Shown one piece after another: positions 43,578-51,865 of a stretch of DNA of 64,000 nucleotides (the stretch's first letter is position 1; each line of letters opens with the position of its first letter). Position numbers and translations under genes: made by a program. The stretch spans positions 62,001 to 126,000 of the forward strand of contig NZ_MPCX01000004.1 in NCBI RefSeq assembly GCF_001874145.1. The letters run 5' to 3'. The notes beneath the pieces were generated by a model. It was not told the DNA's origin. It did not search any database and worked only from the letters and a program-made list of their open reading frames with translations. This DNA is from Lacinutrix sp. MedPE-SW (GTDB lineage Bacteria > Bacteroidota > Bacteroidia > Flavobacteriales > Flavobacteriaceae).

Positions 43578-45044
43578 TTATAAACCGCTTATAAAACTTC
43601 CGTATGGATCTTTAAATTGGATACCTTCGGTATAACGGTATTTACTTAGTTGTTTATATTCTACTAAAGCCCATAAAACAAATTCTTTTACAAAATAGCT
43701 TTCAGTTTTATCTAAATTTGGTTGGTATTCTCCAAGTAAATCATCTAATGGAGCAATAGCATCTAATAAATGTCTGTACTCTTTATCTCTTAAATCGTCT
43801 AAAAGTTCAAAACCATCACGATTATTAAAAAACCATGATACTACATCGTCATAAGGACTTTCTTCTCCTTGTTTTTGTAGCTTTTCGATTTTAGGAAAAA
43901 ACTCTGGAAATAAGCTTTTTACTGCTTCACCTATTAAATTAAATGCAACTTTTGCAGCTCCTTCTTGTTCTCCTTCATAAACTAATTCTACTTTTCCTGT
44001 AATTGCAGGAATAATACCTAAAAAGTCACTTAAACGTACCATTGTTTTTGTGTCTCCTGTTTTTAAAGCACGAAGTTCTGCTGTACTCAATAAATTTTCG
44101 AATGCAGTAATACTTAATCTTGCACTTACACCACTTTTAGTATCTATATATTCGCTTTCTCTGGCTTCAAAAACAATTTGTTCTAGTAAATCTTTAGCCA
44201 ACTCTGGAATAGCTACATTATTTGTTTGTCTTTTATCTAGTTTTGCTTCTTGTTCTGTAATTATTTTTGCAGTTTCAATATCTTCTGGATAATGCGTTAA
44301 AATTTGAGAACCAATTCTATCTTTTAAAGGCGTTACAATACTACCACGATTGGTATAATCTTCAGGATTTGCAGTAAATATAAACTGCATATCTAAGTTT
44401 AACCTAAGTTTAAAACCTCGAATTTGTATATCGCCTTCTTGTAGAATATTAAATAAAGCCACTTGAATTCTGGCTTGTAAATCTGGTAATTCATTTATAA
44501 CAAAAATACAACGGTTGGCACGCGGAATCATACCGTAATGTATTACACGATCGTCTGCATAACTTAGTTTTAAATTAGCTGCTTTTATTGGGTCTACATC
44601 ACCTATTAAATCTGCCACTGTTACATCTGGAGTTGCTAATTTTTCGGCAAAACGTTCACTTCTATGTAACCAACTTATTGGTGTTTTTTCTCCTTTTTCT
44701 TTTATTAATTCTATTGCAAATCGTGAAATAGGCTGTAAAGGATCGTCATTAATTTCGCTGCCTTCAACTACAGGAATATATTCGTCTAACAAATTTAGCA
44801 TTAAGCGTGCTAAACGTGTTTTTGCTTGACCACGTAAACCTAATAAATTAATATTATGTCTAGATAAAATTGCGCGCTCTAGCTCTGGTATTACGGTATT
44901 TTCGTAACCATGAACACCTTTAAAAGTAGTTTCTTTATTCTTAATTTTCTCTATTAAATTATCTCTAAGTTCATCTTTAATAGACTTACTTTTATATCCA
45001 GCGTTTTTTAACTCGCCTAAAGTTTTTATATTTTTTATTTCCAT
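43578..45044 (-). CDS. MoxR/BchI-like AAA ATPase
   Basis: A 488-residue AAA+ ATPase of the MoxR / magnesium-chelatase (BchI) type. Walker A is unusual, GLRGQAKTR (about 84). The Walker B region reads CIFVINELPDL (about 180), with Asn in place of the usual Asp. The sensor region follows (FTANPEDYTNRGSIVTPLKDRI). Proteins of this type pair with a VWA protein and remodel or insert metals or cofactors in client enzymes. The VWA partner is 72 bases upstream in the same direction. The client is not identified. Confidence 0.88.
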   Translation of the reverse strand: MEIKNIKTLGELKNAGYKSKSIKDELRDNLIEKIKNKETTFKGVHGYENTVIPELERAILSRHNINLLGLRGQAKTRLARLMLNLLDEYIPVVEGSEINDDPLQPISRFAIELIKEKGEKTPISWLHRSERFAEKLATPDVTVADLIGDVDPIKAANLKLSYADDRVIHYGMIPRANRCIFVINELPDLQARIQVALFNILQEGDIQIRGFKLRLNLDMQFIFTANPEDYTNRGSIVTPLKDRIGSQILTHYPEDIETAKIITEQEAKLDKRQTNNVAIPELAKDLLEQIVFEARESEYIDTKSGVSARLSITAFENLLSTAELRALKTGDTKTMVRLSDFLGIIPAITGKVELVYEGEQEGAAKVAFNLIGEAVKSLFPEFFPKIEKLQKQGEESPYDDVVSWFFNNRDGFELLDDLRDKEYRHLLDAIAPLDDLLGEYQPNLDKTESYFVKEFVLWALVEYKQLSKYRYTEGIQFKDPYGSFISGL

Positions 45045-45116
45045 AGTTTTTTAAAATCTTTTTCATTTTAGTGATTAAAACTTTTCACGTTATAGCTCTA
45101 CACTTTTTATTTGTTC

Positions 45117-46244
45117 CTATCCTTTAATTCGTTTCTTTCTATTGGTTTCATAATCTTCAAAAATCATTTCACCAAGGCCTTTTAATCCTGTATAAAATGC
45201 TTTTCCTTGATTTGCACGTGTAAACTCTTGAACAAATTGCATCAAATAATTATCCTGAGCAATCATAAATGTTGTAATTGGTATGTGCAATTTTCTGGCC
45301 TGTTGTGCCATAGCATAACATTTGTTTGTAATGTGCGGATTTAAACCATTACTGTCTTTATAGTAAGTACCATCTGGTAAGCGTAAACAACTTGGTTTAC
45401 CATCGGTTATCATAAATATTTGTTTATTAGTGTTTCGTTTTCTTCTTAACAAATCCATAGCTAACTGTAAGCCTGCTACAGTATTTGTGTGGTATGGCCC
45501 AACATTTAAATATGGCAAATCTTTAATTTTAATTGGCCAAGCATCGTTTCCAAATACCAAAATATCTAAAGTATCTTTTGGGTAGCGTGTGGTTATTAAC
45601 TCGGCTAAAGCCATTGCCACTTTTTTTGCAGGTGTAATTCTATCTTCACCATACAAAATCATACTGTGACTAATATCTATCATTAATACCGTACTCATTT
45701 GAGATTTATGTCTTGTTTCCTCAACTACTAAATCGTCTTCAGTAATAGTAAAGTCACCAATACCATTATTTATTTGGGCATTACGAAGGCTTTCTGTCAT
45801 AGAGACTTTATCCAATCCGTCACCGTATTGATAATTTCTAAAATCTCCTGTGTGTTCATCTCCTATTCCAACACCTTTACTTTTATGGTTTCCGCTTCCG
45901 CTTCGTTTTATTTTTCCAAAAATTTGATCTAAAGCAGCTTGACGTATTGCACGCTCGGTTTTGGCAGTAATACCAATACCTTTGTTACCATCTGGCTTTA
46001 TTTCTTCTCTTATAAAACCTTTGGCTTTTAAATCTTCAATAAAATCATCTATTGTATAATCTGGTGTAGTAAGTTTATATTCTTTATCTAATTCTCTAAG
46101 CCAATCTATGGCTTCGTCAAAATCACCCGAAGTATGTGTAATTAACTCTTTAAAAATATCAAAAAGTTTCTCGAAAGGCGATTGTGAAGGTGCTTCATAT
46201 TCTTTAAATATAAATCCTTTTCTAGTTAATTTCTCTTTTTTCAT
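45117..46244 (-). CDS. VWA domain protein, partner of the MoxR-like ATPase
   Basis: A 375-residue protein from the preferred start at 46244 (MKKEKLTRKG). An upstream in-frame Met at 46286 adds 14 hydrophobic-aromatic residues and is less likely. The von Willebrand A domain is in the C-terminal half: MIDAS motif DISHS in VLMIDISHSMILYG (about 190), and TDGKPS (about 280). The N-terminal part is helical and basic. Together with the ATPase at 43578 this is a BchI/BchD-like or MoxR/VWA pair, a chaperone system. Confidence 0.87.
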   Translation of the reverse strand: MKKEKLTRKGFIFKEYEAPSQSPFEKLFDIFKELITHTSGDFDEAIDWLRELDKEYKLTTPDYTIDDFIEDLKAKGFIREEIKPDGNKGIGITAKTERAIRQAALDQIFGKIKRSGSGNHKSKGVGIGDEHTGDFRNYQYGDGLDKVSMTESLRNAQINNGIGDFTITEDDLVVEETRHKSQMSTVLMIDISHSMILYGEDRITPAKKVAMALAELITTRYPKDTLDILVFGNDAWPIKIKDLPYLNVGPYHTNTVAGLQLAMDLLRRKRNTNKQIFMITDGKPSCLRLPDGTYYKDSNGLNPHITNKCYAMAQQARKLHIPITTFMIAQDNYLMQFVQEFTRANQGKAFYTGLKGLGEMIFEDYETNRKKRIKG

Positions 46245-46330
46245 TGTACTATAAAAATACGATATTTTAAAATGAAAATATTGCACTTAACATCTATTTA
46301 AGATTTTGTGCTTAACTTTAAGGCAAACTA

Positions 46331-49300
46331 ATGATCAAAAAAATGAAAAAACTATTATTCCTTTCTTTCTTATGTATTTCAATTACAACATTTTCGCAAG
46401 ATTTCTCCATGAATTTGGTTAAAAATATGACTCCAAGAAATATTGGTCCTGGAGGAATGTCTGGACGTGTTACGGCAATTGATGCTGTGCATTCTAATCC
46501 AGATATTATGTATGTTGGTACAGCTTCTGGTGGTTTATGGAAATCTACTTCTGGCGGTATTAAATGGGATCCAATTTTTGATAATGAAGTTACCGCATCT
46601 ATTGGTGCTGTTGCTATACAACAATCTAACCCAAGTGTTATTTGGGTAGGAACTGGAGAAGGCAACCCAAGAAATAGTTTAAATGGTGGTTATGGTATTT
46701 ATAAATCTTTAGACGCTGGAAAAAGCTGGAAATCTATGGGTTTAGAAAAAACACGACATATTCATAGAGTTGTAATAGACCCAACAAATCCAGATATTGT
46801 TTATGCTGCTGCTATTGGTAGTCCTTGGGGAGAACACAGTGAGCGTGGCGTTTACAAAACTACAGATGGTGGTAAAACATGGAAAAATATATTATTTGCA
46901 AATAATAAAACTGGAGCTGCAGATTTAGTAATGGATCCTACAAACCCTAACAAATTAATTGCTGCAATGTGGGAACACAAACGTGATCCATGGTTTTTTA
47001 ATTCTGGTGGTGAAGGCTCTGGATTACATATAACTCACGATGGTGGAAAAACATGGAAAAAAATTACAGAAAAAGATGGTTTTCCAAAAGGTAATTTAGG
47101 TAGAATTGGTGTAGCAATTGCTAGAAATAAACCAAATATAATTTATGCTTTAGTTGAAGCTAAAAAAAATGCTCTTTACAAAAGTGAAGATGGCGGATTT
47201 TCATGGAAAAAAATAAACGATAAAAGTGATATTGGAAACAGGCCGTTTTACTATTCTGAAATTTATGTAGATCCACAAAACGAAAATCGCGTGTACTCTG
47301 TATTCACTTATATTAATGTAAGTGAAGATGGCGGAAAAAGCTTTAAACAACTTATGCCGGCTTATGGTGCAAACAACGGTGTACACCCAGATCATCACGC
47401 CTGGTGGATACATCCTGAAAACGGAAATTTCATGATAGATGGAAATGATGGCGGAATGAATATTACCAAAGATGGCGGAAAATCTTGGCGTTTTATTGGT
47501 AACATGCCTGTGGCACAATTTTACCATATAAATGTAGATAACGAGTTCCCGTATAATGTTTACGGCGGTATGCAAGATAACGGTTCTTGGCGTGGCCCAG
47601 CTTATGTTTGGAAAGCGCAAGGTATTAGAAATAGCTATTGGCAGGAAATAAGCTTTGGCGATGGTTTTGATGTTATTCCAGATCGCGACAATTCTCGTTA
47701 CGGTTGGACTATGAGCCAGCAAGGTTATGTAAGCCGTTACGATTGGCAAACAGGCAATAATTATATGGTTAGGCCAACACATCCAGATGCTAATGTATTA
47801 CTACGTTTTAACTGGAATTCTGCAATAAATATAGATCCGTTTGACAATAGTACAGTTTACTTTGGAAGCCAATTTGTACATAAATCTACAGATAAAGGTG
47901 ACACTTGGAAAATTATATCGCCAGACTTAACTACCAACGATCCAGAAAAACAAAAACAACGTGATAGTGGCGGATTAACAATAGATGCTACAGGAGCAGA
48001 AAATCACTGTACAATACTAGTTATTGAGCCATCTCCAGTAGAAAAAAACATGCTTTGGGTTGGTACAGATGATGGTCGTGTACATGTAACTAAAAACAAT
48101 GGCGATACTTGGGAAGATGTTAGTAATGGTTTAAGTGGCTTACCTAAAGGAAGTTGGATTGTACAAATAAAAGCTAGTAATAAAAATAAAGGCGAAGCAC
48201 TTTTAGTTGCTAATGATTATAGAAGATTTAATTACGAACCTTACGCTTACAGAACAAAAAACTATGGTAAAACTTGGCAACGTATTGTAGATGCTAATGA
48301 TGTTGAAAGTTACACGCTTTCTATAATTGAAGATATTGAAGAACCAAATCTTATGTTTTTAGGTACCGATGACGGACTTTATATATCTACAAACGCAGGC
48401 AACAAATGGACAAAATGGACAGAAGGATTCCCAACAGTTCCTGTAAAAGATTTAGTAATTCACCCAAGAGAACACGATTTAGTTATTGGCACTTTTGGTC
48501 GTGCTGCGTGGGTTTTAGATGATATTAGACCTTTAAGAGCCATAGCTAAAAACGAAATTTACAATAATAAACTAAAATTATTTACGCCACCAACAGCCTA
48601 CAAAGCAGCATACCAACAACCAACTGGTAGCCGTTTTGGTGCAGACGCTATGTATAATGGCGAAAACAGAGGTTCTGGAGCAAGATTTAGGTATTTTGTA
48701 AAAATAGATAAGCCAGTAAAAAAAGAAAAAGAAGCTAAAAAAGATAATAAAAATGAAGAAGAAGATTTAAATGAAAATAAAGTAAAATGGGATTCTATAA
48801 GTCTTAAGATTTATGATAACGATAGACTTATTAGAACTTTAAAACGAAAAACTCCAGATACAACAGGTATTTACAATTGGACATGGTATATGCGTGAAAG
48901 CGGAAAAGATAGACCATCAAAATCATTACGAAAAAGAAAAAGTGAGCCACGAGGCGTAGAAGTAAAACCAGGAACTTACAAAGCTGTAATGCATTATGGT
49001 GATTTAACTTCGGAAGAATTTATTACTGTAAAAGAAGATCCAAGACTTGAAGTTTCAGCACAAAACACCAATGAAATATATACAGCCTTAAAATCAATTG
49101 AAGATTTAAGACAAACCATGGCAAATGCAACAAAGCAATTAGCCGAAAGTAAAAAAACAGCTGAAAAATTTAAGAAAAACCTTAGCAGTTTAGATAAAAA
49201 GAAATATAAAGAAGAAATAAAAGCATCTAAAGAAATTATTAAACAAATAGACGAACAATTTGCTATTTACTTTGGTAAAGAAGACGACAGGCAAGGTATT

Positions 49301-49543
49301 ACCCGTAGTAACTTACCTACTGTAAATTCTAGAATTGGTAACGCAAGTAGCTACATTAGTTCAAGACAAAACGGTTTAACCAGTACAGAAACAACATTAC
49401 TAAACCATGCAAAAACAGCTTTAAAAAATGCCTTAAAAGAAACAAACACATTTTTTAATACAAATTGGAAAACATATAGAAGCACTATAGAAAGTTTAGA
49501 AATTTCTGAGTTTAAAGCTGTTGAAAATTTTTCAATTGATTAA
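46331..49543 (+). CDS. Large sortilin/VPS10-type beta-propeller protein
   Basis: A 1070-residue exported protein with a signal peptide ending at TTFSQ. The first about 750 residues form sortilin-like beta-propeller repeats with many Asp-boxes (S-x-D-x-G-x-T/S-W: SLDAGKSWKSM, TTDGGKTWKNI, THDGGKTWKKI, SEDGGFSWKKI). The C-terminal part (about 800-1060) is Lys-rich and helical. Related Bacteroidota proteins are annotated as VPS10 or glycosyl hydrolase-like, without proven activity. There is no sorting tail I recognise. Confidence 0.85.
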   Translation: MIKKMKKLLFLSFLCISITTFSQDFSMNLVKNMTPRNIGPGGMSGRVTAIDAVHSNPDIMYVGTASGGLWKSTSGGIKWDPIFDNEVTASIGAVAIQQSNPSVIWVGTGEGNPRNSLNGGYGIYKSLDAGKSWKSMGLEKTRHIHRVVIDPTNPDIVYAAAIGSPWGEHSERGVYKTTDGGKTWKNILFANNKTGAADLVMDPTNPNKLIAAMWEHKRDPWFFNSGGEGSGLHITHDGGKTWKKITEKDGFPKGNLGRIGVAIARNKPNIIYALVEAKKNALYKSEDGGFSWKKINDKSDIGNRPFYYSEIYVDPQNENRVYSVFTYINVSEDGGKSFKQLMPAYGANNGVHPDHHAWWIHPENGNFMIDGNDGGMNITKDGGKSWRFIGNMPVAQFYHINVDNEFPYNVYGGMQDNGSWRGPAYVWKAQGIRNSYWQEISFGDGFDVIPDRDNSRYGWTMSQQGYVSRYDWQTGNNYMVRPTHPDANVLLRFNWNSAINIDPFDNSTVYFGSQFVHKSTDKGDTWKIISPDLTTNDPEKQKQRDSGGLTIDATGAENHCTILVIEPSPVEKNMLWVGTDDGRVHVTKNNGDTWEDVSNGLSGLPKGSWIVQIKASNKNKGEALLVANDYRRFNYEPYAYRTKNYGKTWQRIVDANDVESYTLSIIEDIEEPNLMFLGTDDGLYISTNAGNKWTKWTEGFPTVPVKDLVIHPREHDLVIGTFGRAAWVLDDIRPLRAIAKNEIYNNKLKLFTPPTAYKAAYQQPTGSRFGADAMYNGENRGSGARFRYFVKIDKPVKKEKEAKKDNKNEEEDLNENKVKWDSISLKIYDNDRLIRTLKRKTPDTTGIYNWTWYMRESGKDRPSKSLRKRKSEPRGVEVKPGTYKAVMHYGDLTSEEFITVKEDPRLEVSAQNTNEIYTALKSIEDLRQTMANATKQLAESKKTAEKFKKNLSSLDKKKYKEEIKASKEIIKQIDEQFAIYFGKEDDRQGITRSNLPTVNSRIGNASSYISSRQNGLTSTETTLLNHAKTALKNALKETNTFFNTNWKTYRSTIESLEISEFKAVENFSID

Positions 49544-49566
49544 AAAAAATAATTTTATAAAAGACC

Positions 49567-49603
49567 ATAAAAGGCAAGAACTTTCTTGCAAAAATCCTTT
49601 TAT
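49567..49603. repeat. Nested inverted repeat upstream of sodC
   Basis: ATAAAAGG (49567-49574) pairs with CCTTTTAT (49596-49603), and GCAAGAA (49574-49580) pairs with TTCTTGC (49583-49589) inside it. It lies between the sortilin-like gene and sodC. There is no T run, so it is not a clear terminator. It may be part of the sodC leader or an operator. Confidence 0.45.
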
Positions 49604-49644
49604 AACCTTAACTTTCTAAAATTGTAACAAAAAAAACTATAAAG

Positions 49645-50202
49645 ATGAAAAAATTAGTATTACTCACACTGTTAGCAGTTTCGGTATGTACAATAAGCTG
49701 TAAAAAAGACGCAAAAGATAAAGTTGAACCTATAACCGAAGCAGAAAAAGCGGTTAAAGTTAAATTTGCTTTATCACCAAAAAGCGATAGTAATGTAAAA
49801 GGTAATGTTGTTTTCACACAAGAAAAAGGTAAAGTTGAAATGACAGCTATTTTAGAAGGCTTAGAACCTGGAGAACATGCTATACACATTCATGAAAAAG
49901 CAGATTGCTCTTCTAGCGATGGGAAATCTACTGGTGGTCACTGGAACCCAACAGGAAAACCTCATGGTAAATGGGGAGACGCCGCTGGATACCATAAAGG
50001 TGATATTGGAAATTTTAGTGCAGACGAAAAAGGTTTTGCTGCAGTAAATTTTTCTACAGATGAATGGTGCATAGGTTGTGAAGACAAAACAAAAGATATT
50101 TTAGGAAAAGCCATTATTGTACACCAAGGCACAGATGATTTTACATCTCAACCAAGTGGCGCTGCAGGAAGCAGAATAAGCTGTGGTGGTATAATTCAAT
50201 AA
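49645..50202 (+). CDS. sodC: Cu/Zn superoxide dismutase, lipoprotein
   Basis: A 185-residue envelope enzyme converting superoxide to peroxide and oxygen. The lipobox is CTISC (Cys about 19). All metal ligands are visible: HIHEKADC (two copper His), GGHWNP, KPHGKW and YHKGDIGNF (zinc His and Asp), and IVHQGTDD (last copper His). The Cys pair for the structural disulfide is present (ADCSSS and ISCGG). It is 9 bases upstream of an ECF sigma gene, so it may be co-transcribed with its stress regulators. Confidence 0.95.
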   Translation: MKKLVLLTLLAVSVCTISCKKDAKDKVEPITEAEKAVKVKFALSPKSDSNVKGNVVFTQEKGKVEMTAILEGLEPGEHAIHIHEKADCSSSDGKSTGGHWNPTGKPHGKWGDAAGYHKGDIGNFSADEKGFAAVNFSTDEWCIGCEDKTKDILGKAIIVHQGTDDFTSQPSGAAGSRISCGGIIQ

Positions 50203-50211
50203 TTTTAAATA

Positions 50212-50742
50212 ATGCAATTAGAGCAATTAATAGAAAAGTTTAAAGCAAAGGATGAAAAAGCATTCGAAGCCTTATACAATATGTATAGTGAAAGCATGCA
50301 TGGTGTAATTTATAACATAGTAAGAGATCACGACATTGCAGAAGAAATTATGCAAGATGTTTTTATTAAAGTATGGAACAAGTCTGATTCTTACAACGCT
50401 TCAAAAGGACGCTTTTTTACATGGATTTTAAACATTGCAAGAAATGCAGCTATAGACAAAACACGTTCTAAAAGCTTTAAAAACAGTTCTAAAAACCTTA
50501 ACTCAGATTTTTTCGTAGATATCATACCAACTCGAGATAACTTAGACCAATCTACAGATGCGATTGGTATTGCCAAGTTTGTTAACAAATTAGCAGAAAA
50601 GTGTATAAAAGTTATTGAGCTCCTTTACTTTAAAGGTTTCACACAAAAAGAAGCATCTGAAACGTTAGACATGCCTATTGGAACAATAAAAACGCACAAT
50701 AGAAATTGTATTAAGGAATTAAGAGAAATGGTATTAGAATAA
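50212..50742 (+). CDS. ECF-type sigma factor (SigK-like)
   Basis: A 176-residue group 4 sigma factor. Region 2 includes HDIAEEIMQDVFIKVWNKSDSYNASKGRFFTWILNIARN (about 40-78), and region 4 has ELLYFKGFTQKEASETLDMPIGTIKTHNRN (about 138-168). It is followed 2 bases later by an RskA-like anti-sigma gene and preceded by sodC. The arrangement suggests an envelope or oxidative-stress regulon including sodC itself (inference). Confidence 0.93.
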   Translation: MQLEQLIEKFKAKDEKAFEALYNMYSESMHGVIYNIVRDHDIAEEIMQDVFIKVWNKSDSYNASKGRFFTWILNIARNAAIDKTRSKSFKNSSKNLNSDFFVDIIPTRDNLDQSTDAIGIAKFVNKLAEKCIKVIELLYFKGFTQKEASETLDMPIGTIKTHNRNCIKELREMVLE

Positions 50743-50744
50743 TT

Positions 50745-51548
50745 ATGAATACACAAACTTACATAGATTCTGGAATATTAGAACTCTACGTTGCCGGCGC
50801 ACTTACAGCTAAGGAAAACGAAGAAGTTTATAATATGATGTTAAAACATCCTGAGGTTACTCAAGAGGTTTTGGCCATAGAAACTGCTGTACTTAAATTA
50901 ACTAAAGAAGTCGCTCCAAAAAATAGAGTTATTTCTTTTGAAACAATTTTAAGTAAGTTAAGAAACAGCAATAACAACGATGCCAAAATAATTGCATTAA
51001 ATAAACCAAAAAATAATTGGTTTACTTATACTGGTTGGGCAGCCACAATTTTATTAGCAGCTGGATTATTATGGACTATAAATGAGAAAAATAATTTAGA
51101 GTCTGAAATTAATACAGTACAAACTGAAAAAGAGTTTTTTGAAAATCGTGTAAACACTATAAATACAGATTTAGCAGAGACTAAAACACTTTTAAATGCT
51201 TTAAGAGCTAAAGATATTATTACTATACCTTTAGCAGGACAAGCAGTTTATCCTGAAGCCTATGCAAAAGCATATTGGGATAAAGAAAGTAATACGGTTT
51301 ATTTAGATTTACAAGGTTTACCAGAACCTCCAGAAGGAAAAGTTTACCAAGCCTGGTCGTTAACTTTAAACCCATTAACACCAACGAGTTTAGGTACAAT
51401 AGATAATTTTAAATCTAATGAAAATAAGATTTTTAAATTAACAAATGCCAACGAGTCACAAGCCTTTGGTATTACATTAGAACCAGCTGGCGGTAGTGCT
51501 TCTCCTACTCTAGAACAACTTTATACATTAGGTGCTTTACAATCTTAA
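50745..51548 (+). CDS. RskA-like anti-sigma factor
   Basis: A 267-residue single-pass protein. The N-terminal cytoplasmic domain (about 1-85, ILELYVAGALTAKENEEVYNMMLKHPEV) resembles the anti-sigma domain of RskA. One transmembrane segment lies at about 92-110, and a coiled coil at about 115-150. The C-terminal anti-sigma-K domain contains LQGLPEPPEGKVYQAWSL (about 200) and ends GTLGALQS-like (YTLGALQS). It should bind and hold the sigma factor encoded just upstream until released by proteolysis. Confidence 0.9.
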   Translation: MNTQTYIDSGILELYVAGALTAKENEEVYNMMLKHPEVTQEVLAIETAVLKLTKEVAPKNRVISFETILSKLRNSNNNDAKIIALNKPKNNWFTYTGWAATILLAAGLLWTINEKNNLESEINTVQTEKEFFENRVNTINTDLAETKTLLNALRAKDIITIPLAGQAVYPEAYAKAYWDKESNTVYLDLQGLPEPPEGKVYQAWSLTLNPLTPTSLGTIDNFKSNENKIFKLTNANESQAFGITLEPAGGSASPTLEQLYTLGALQS

Positions 51549-51564
51549 TAACAATTTATATTTT

Positions 51565-51598
51565 AAAAAAGCCTTAGTTAATTAACTAAGGCTTTTTT
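51565..51598 (+). terminator. Intrinsic terminator after the anti-sigma gene
   Basis: A 22-base perfect palindrome at 51571-51592 (arms GCCTTAGTTAA / TTAACTAAGGC) flanked by A6 and T8, 17 bases after the stop codon at 51548. Confidence 0.88.
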
Positions 51599-51602
51599 TT
51601 AC

Positions 51603-51636
51603 AAAAAAAAGAGCTTATAAATTTCTTTATAAGCTC
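51603..51636 (-). terminator. Minus-strand intrinsic terminator
   Basis: Stem GAGCTTATAAA / TTTATAAGCTC with a 4-base loop. On the minus strand it is followed by eight Ts. It would end transcripts of the TonB-receptor operon, but 230 bases after the stop codon. Confidence 0.8.
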
Positions 51637-51865
51637 TATTAAAAGTTATTATTTTCCCTTAAAAAATAATAACTAATTTAAAAAAGAAAGCCCTTGCTAA
51701 ATTATTAGGGAAATAACAAGGAACTTTCCTTACAACCAACAAAAAACAAACAAAACTTTTACTATAAAATAGTTAAAGGATTTGTTGGTTAAACAATCAA
51801 CTAATTTAATTTTTTCATTATTCTATAATACATACGAAGTAAATATGTAAATGGTTTTAAAAAAA

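Larger units (their letters stand above)
51549..51865. other. Intergenic region with five successive hairpins
   Basis: Between the convergent anti-sigma and TonB-receptor genes. It holds a + strand terminator (51565-51598), a minus-strand terminator (51603-51636), and three further stem-loops (51644-51674, 51686-51728 and 51734-51790). No coding frame of note. Confidence 0.7.

Noticed and set aside
46245-46286. Upstream start of the VWA protein
   Set aside because: The added 14 residues are aromatic and unlike homologous starts. MKKEKLTRKG at 46244 is a better start.
47201-47782. 193-codon reading frame on the minus strand inside the sortilin-like gene
   Set aside because: It is antisense to a strongly supported coding region, has odd composition (Ile/His/Tyr-rich), and shows no domain. 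Treated as a shadow frame.
872-51598. Repeated short hairpins considered as a CRISPR or repeat family
   Set aside because: The stems differ in sequence, lie at gene ends and have T runs. They are terminators, not repeats. No direct-repeat/spacer array was seen.
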